A DNA stretch of 64,000 nucleotides, taken from Poseidonibacter antarcticus. GTDB taxonomy: Bacteria > Campylobacterota > Campylobacteria > Campylobacterales > Arcobacteraceae. The notes under the pieces are model-generated. The model saw only the letters and a program-made list of their open reading frames with translations, was not told where the DNA came from and searched no databases. The stretch is taken from positions 62,001 to 126,000 of the forward strand of contig NZ_RCWF01000001.1 of NCBI RefSeq assembly GCF_003667345.1, written 5' to 3'. Every line of letters begins with the position of its first letter. The stretch's first letter is position 1. Position numbers and translations under genes: made by a program. This document shows, piece by piece, positions 61,763 through 64,000 of this stretch.

Positions 61763-63392
61763 ACTAGAAAAATATTTAGTATATGAAGATAAACTAAAAC
61801 TAAATACACTAAATACAACTTTAAAAGTTCGTCCAAAGGGTGCTTATATTTCACTAATAGGTGTTGATAGTGATGAACTTTTAAATGCTTTTAAAGAATA
61901 TTTAACAACTTTTGAGAATACTGAAATATTTAACTACAAATCAGAGCAAATTATAGATGAAATTATTACTTTAAATAAAGAAAAAACATATATTATTGAT
62001 ATATATAATATTCCCGATAGCTTTGATATAAAAAATATAGTACAACACTTTAGATTTAACCGAGACTTTATACCTGATAAGAATATCCGTATATTTATAC
62101 TTGCATCAAATAAAACACTTGATGTTTTCAGTGAAAAAGCTTATGATTTTGTGACATTTAATAATTTTTATGGAAAATTCAAAGATAATAAATTTGACTT
62201 TAATTATAAAGTTAATAGTGAAAAGTTAGATAAACTAATAAAAGAATACAAAGATTTAAAACCAAATACAGCTAAAAAAATTCAAATAGATAAAATGATA
62301 AAAATTGCAAAAGAAGCTGAAAATATTGCAAAAAATGATATTTCTCTTAAATATCTGAATATGGCATTACCAAAAGCAAAGAAAATTAAAAATAATTCTA
62401 TCCTTGGTTTACTATATACAGCATTTGGAAATATTTATTTTCAAAGTGTAAAATATGATTTAGCTTTGAGATATTATAATTATGCTTTAAAAATTGCACA
62501 AGAAATAAATGACAGTTTAAATAAAGCTACGCTTTTATCTAATATTGGGAATATTTATCTTAAATATAATATTGAAGATAAATCACTTCTTTATTATAAA
62601 AAAGCAGAAAAAATTAATAAAAAATTAAATAATAAATATGGATTATCAAATAATTATATATCTATTTCAGAAATATATATAAATTATAAAGACTATGATA
62701 AAGCATTTGAATATTTGGAAAAATCATTTGAATTGGCTGTTTTAGTAAATGATAATTTCAATATTTCTAAATATTATAATAATAAAGGAGTTATTTATTT
62801 AGAATGTTATGATTTAAATAAAGCTTTAGAATTATTCCAAAAAGGTTTAACTATGGCTAAAAATTATTTATATCATAGTCTTATAATAGCTTTTTTAATG
62901 AATATAGCTCGTGTTTATAAATTATTATTAAATTTTGACTTATCTTTAAAATATTTTCATAAAGCTTTAGTTTTAAATAAAGAATCGAAGTATATAGAAG
63001 ATACTAAAGAATGTGAAATGAATATCAATGAAATAGAAAATATCCTAAATGGTGTAGATACTCATAACTATTTTAATACTCTAGTAAATAAAGATAGTAA
63101 AGCCAAAGATGATATTATAAAGTATCTTATCTATGAAGCAAATATTTTAAAAGAAAAGAAAAACTACAATGAAGCAAAAGAAAAACTACAAGAATCAGAA
63201 AAAATTGCAAATGAAATAAATCTAAAAGGTTTATTATGTGAAGTTTATATGTCGTCTTATGATTTTTATAAAACTATAAATGATAGCAAAATAGCAAATA
63301 AGTATTATAATAAAGCAAAATACATTATAAAAAATTCAGGTCATAAACTTTTTGAAAAAAGACTAAGTGAGATAAAAAACTCTCACTTATAA
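61740..63392 (+). CDS. Degenerate NTPase-like domain fused to TPR repeats
   Basis: A 550-residue protein. Residues 1-150 have no Walker motif but show the pattern IVQHFRFNRDFIPDKNIRIF followed by SEKAYDFVTFNNFYGKF. This recalls the LNxxRDxL…APDFWxxR block of inactive STAND-like domains in predicted conflict systems. From about 190 to 540 come TPR-type repeats (LLYTAFGNIYFQSVKYDLAL; YYNNKGVIYLECYDLNKALE; YNEAKEKLQESEKIA). It overlaps the ATPase gene by 23 bases. It might sense a signal through the TPRs and control the ATPase. No nuclease or toxin domain is visible. Confidence 0.75.
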   Translation: MQNQIITKLEKYLVYEDKLKLNTLNTTLKVRPKGAYISLIGVDSDELLNAFKEYLTTFENTEIFNYKSEQIIDEIITLNKEKTYIIDIYNIPDSFDIKNIVQHFRFNRDFIPDKNIRIFILASNKTLDVFSEKAYDFVTFNNFYGKFKDNKFDFNYKVNSEKLDKLIKEYKDLKPNTAKKIQIDKMIKIAKEAENIAKNDISLKYLNMALPKAKKIKNNSILGLLYTAFGNIYFQSVKYDLALRYYNYALKIAQEINDSLNKATLLSNIGNIYLKYNIEDKSLLYYKKAEKINKKLNNKYGLSNNYISISEIYINYKDYDKAFEYLEKSFELAVLVNDNFNISKYYNNKGVIYLECYDLNKALELFQKGLTMAKNYLYHSLIIAFLMNIARVYKLLLNFDLSLKYFHKALVLNKESKYIEDTKECEMNINEIENILNGVDTHNYFNTLVNKDSKAKDDIIKYLIYEANILKEKKNYNEAKEKLQESEKIANEINLKGLLCEVYMSSYDFYKTINDSKIANKYYNKAKYIIKNSGHKLFEKRLSEIKNSHL

Positions 63393-64000
63393 ATCTAAAT
63401 ATCTTTTAATCTTAGAAAAGTTGTTTCTGTACATTGTATGAAGGTATGTTCCAAATACTTTCTTATTTTTAAATGCTCCGTAAACTTCATTTTGATTTTT
63501 CTTTTTGTATAAGGTATATTCACCTTTATTACTTCCTAAAACTTTTGTATAATGAAAAGCGTGTCCTGTCATTCCTAAATCATTTTGATAATACCCTAGC
63601 CTATTTGGACGAGATGTTAGTTCAAAATCTATTGCTAATAAGCCTAGCATTTTTTTATCATCTACTTTTTGTCCTAAAACTATAAGTCCAGCACATTCAC
63701 CATAAACTACTTTTGTTTTTGCGTGATTTATTAATGATTCTTGAAATATTTTTGAGTTTTTGAATCTATCATAGGCTTTTTGTGTTTCTATATATCCACC
63801 ACAGATAATGACAATATCACTATCGCTTGGAATTGCTTCATCTTTTATACTATTTACTATTGTAACTTTTTGAAAAGTTTCTTCTAAAAATTTCAAATTG
63901 TCATAATAAAGAAAAGTGAAGTTATCATCATATACAAGTGTTAAATGTTTATTATATTTTTTTATTGTTTCAAATGGATAGTTTTCTTTGTATTCATATT
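63387..64000 (-). CDS. cbiA: CbiA/CobB-type cobyrinate amidase, C-terminal part (partial, runs off the edge)
   Basis: The open frame continues past 64000. It shows the glutamine amidotransferase half: LTLVYDDNFTFLYYDNLKFL, the conserved DSDIVIICGGYIE, the catalytic-Cys loop VVYGECAGLIVLG, and RLGYYQNDLG. The His of the C-terminal triad may be in GHAFHYTK. Cobyrinate a,c-diamide synthase uses glutamine in cobalamin synthesis. An apparent TTG start at 63896 is internal: the family fold plainly continues upstream. It ends by overlapping the TPR gene's stop by six bases. Confidence 0.85.
   Translation of the reverse strand, partial: YEYKENYPFETIKKYNKHLTLVYDDNFTFLYYDNLKFLEETFQKVTIVNSIKDEAIPSDSDIVIICGGYIETQKAYDRFKNSKIFQESLINHAKTKVVYGECAGLIVLGQKVDDKKMLGLLAIDFELTSRPNRLGYYQNDLGMTGHAFHYTKVLGSNKGEYTLYKKKNQNEVYGAFKNKKVFGTYLHTMYRNNFSKIKRYLDL

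Noticed and set aside
1-64000. CRISPR arrays, tRNA and rRNA genes
   Set aside because: No regularly spaced direct repeats, no tRNA-like cloverleaf arms with GGTTCRA and no rRNA segments were seen by eye.

Overview
The window is AT-rich, densely packed DNA from a Campylobacterota genome, most probably the Arcobacter group. The clearest pointer is the ion channel at 50399-51205: its residue numbering matches the Arcobacter butzleri sodium channel NavAb exactly. Arginine is mostly AGA, intergenic gaps are short, and many genes overlap by a few bases. There are no rRNA or tRNA genes, no CRISPR array and no intact insertion sequence.

Layout. 1-6820: housekeeping genes (moeA, rmuC, an M48 protease, a PLD nuclease, a hotdog thioesterase, an LLM oxidoreductase, an HD protein) with two possible mobile-element scars (about 5011-5113 and 6285-6360). 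6909-11617: a complete arginine deiminase operon (antiporter, arcA, arcB, arcC) rich in CGN arginine codons, so probably acquired. 12042-16272: a MarR regulator, a PiT phosphate permease, a Na/Pi symporter and a small basic protein. 16456-18780: an orphan Cache-PAS histidine kinase. 18875-26465: an iron island, with ExbD-ExbB-TonB, a P1B-type ATPase with an arginine-rich N-terminus, five small or accessory proteins (two YtxH-like, one ferritin-like, one HMA2-like), a Fur-family regulator and Fur-box-like palindromes at its promoters. I read this as a ferrosome-type iron-storage cluster. 26499-34073: a two-component system, then an operon with a phosphoesterase, a YceI-like protein, a membrane protein, an unusual heme-copper-oxidase-like subunit and an FtsX-type ABC transporter.

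34172-39990: a SulP transporter, TetR regulators, a CxC-type ArsR regulator with a Cys-rich metal efflux permease, and a thiol-peroxidase-like protein without its cysteine. 40102-50308: a guanidine-use operon. A guanidine-I (ykkC) riboswitch precedes an ABC importer, a cysteine hydrolase and the two UAAP (carboxyguanidine deiminase) subunits. A second riboswitch, of the guanidine-II (mini-ykkC) class, then precedes the guanidine/urea carboxylase and a split allophanate hydrolase. The expected route is guanidine uptake, carboxylation, deimination to allophanate, then ammonia and CO2. 50399-52296: the NavAb-like channel and an aldo/keto reductase. 52308-58972: an RND efflux operon with TetR and MarR regulators. 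58998-63392: a SLAC1/TehA-like transporter, a small protein, and a two-gene unit of an AAA+ ATPase and a degenerate-NTPase-TPR protein that resembles NTP-dependent conflict systems. The window ends inside a cbiA-like gene.

Best candidates for something new: the iron island (20643-26465), the ATPase/TPR pair (60437-63392), and the one operon under two different guanidine riboswitch classes.
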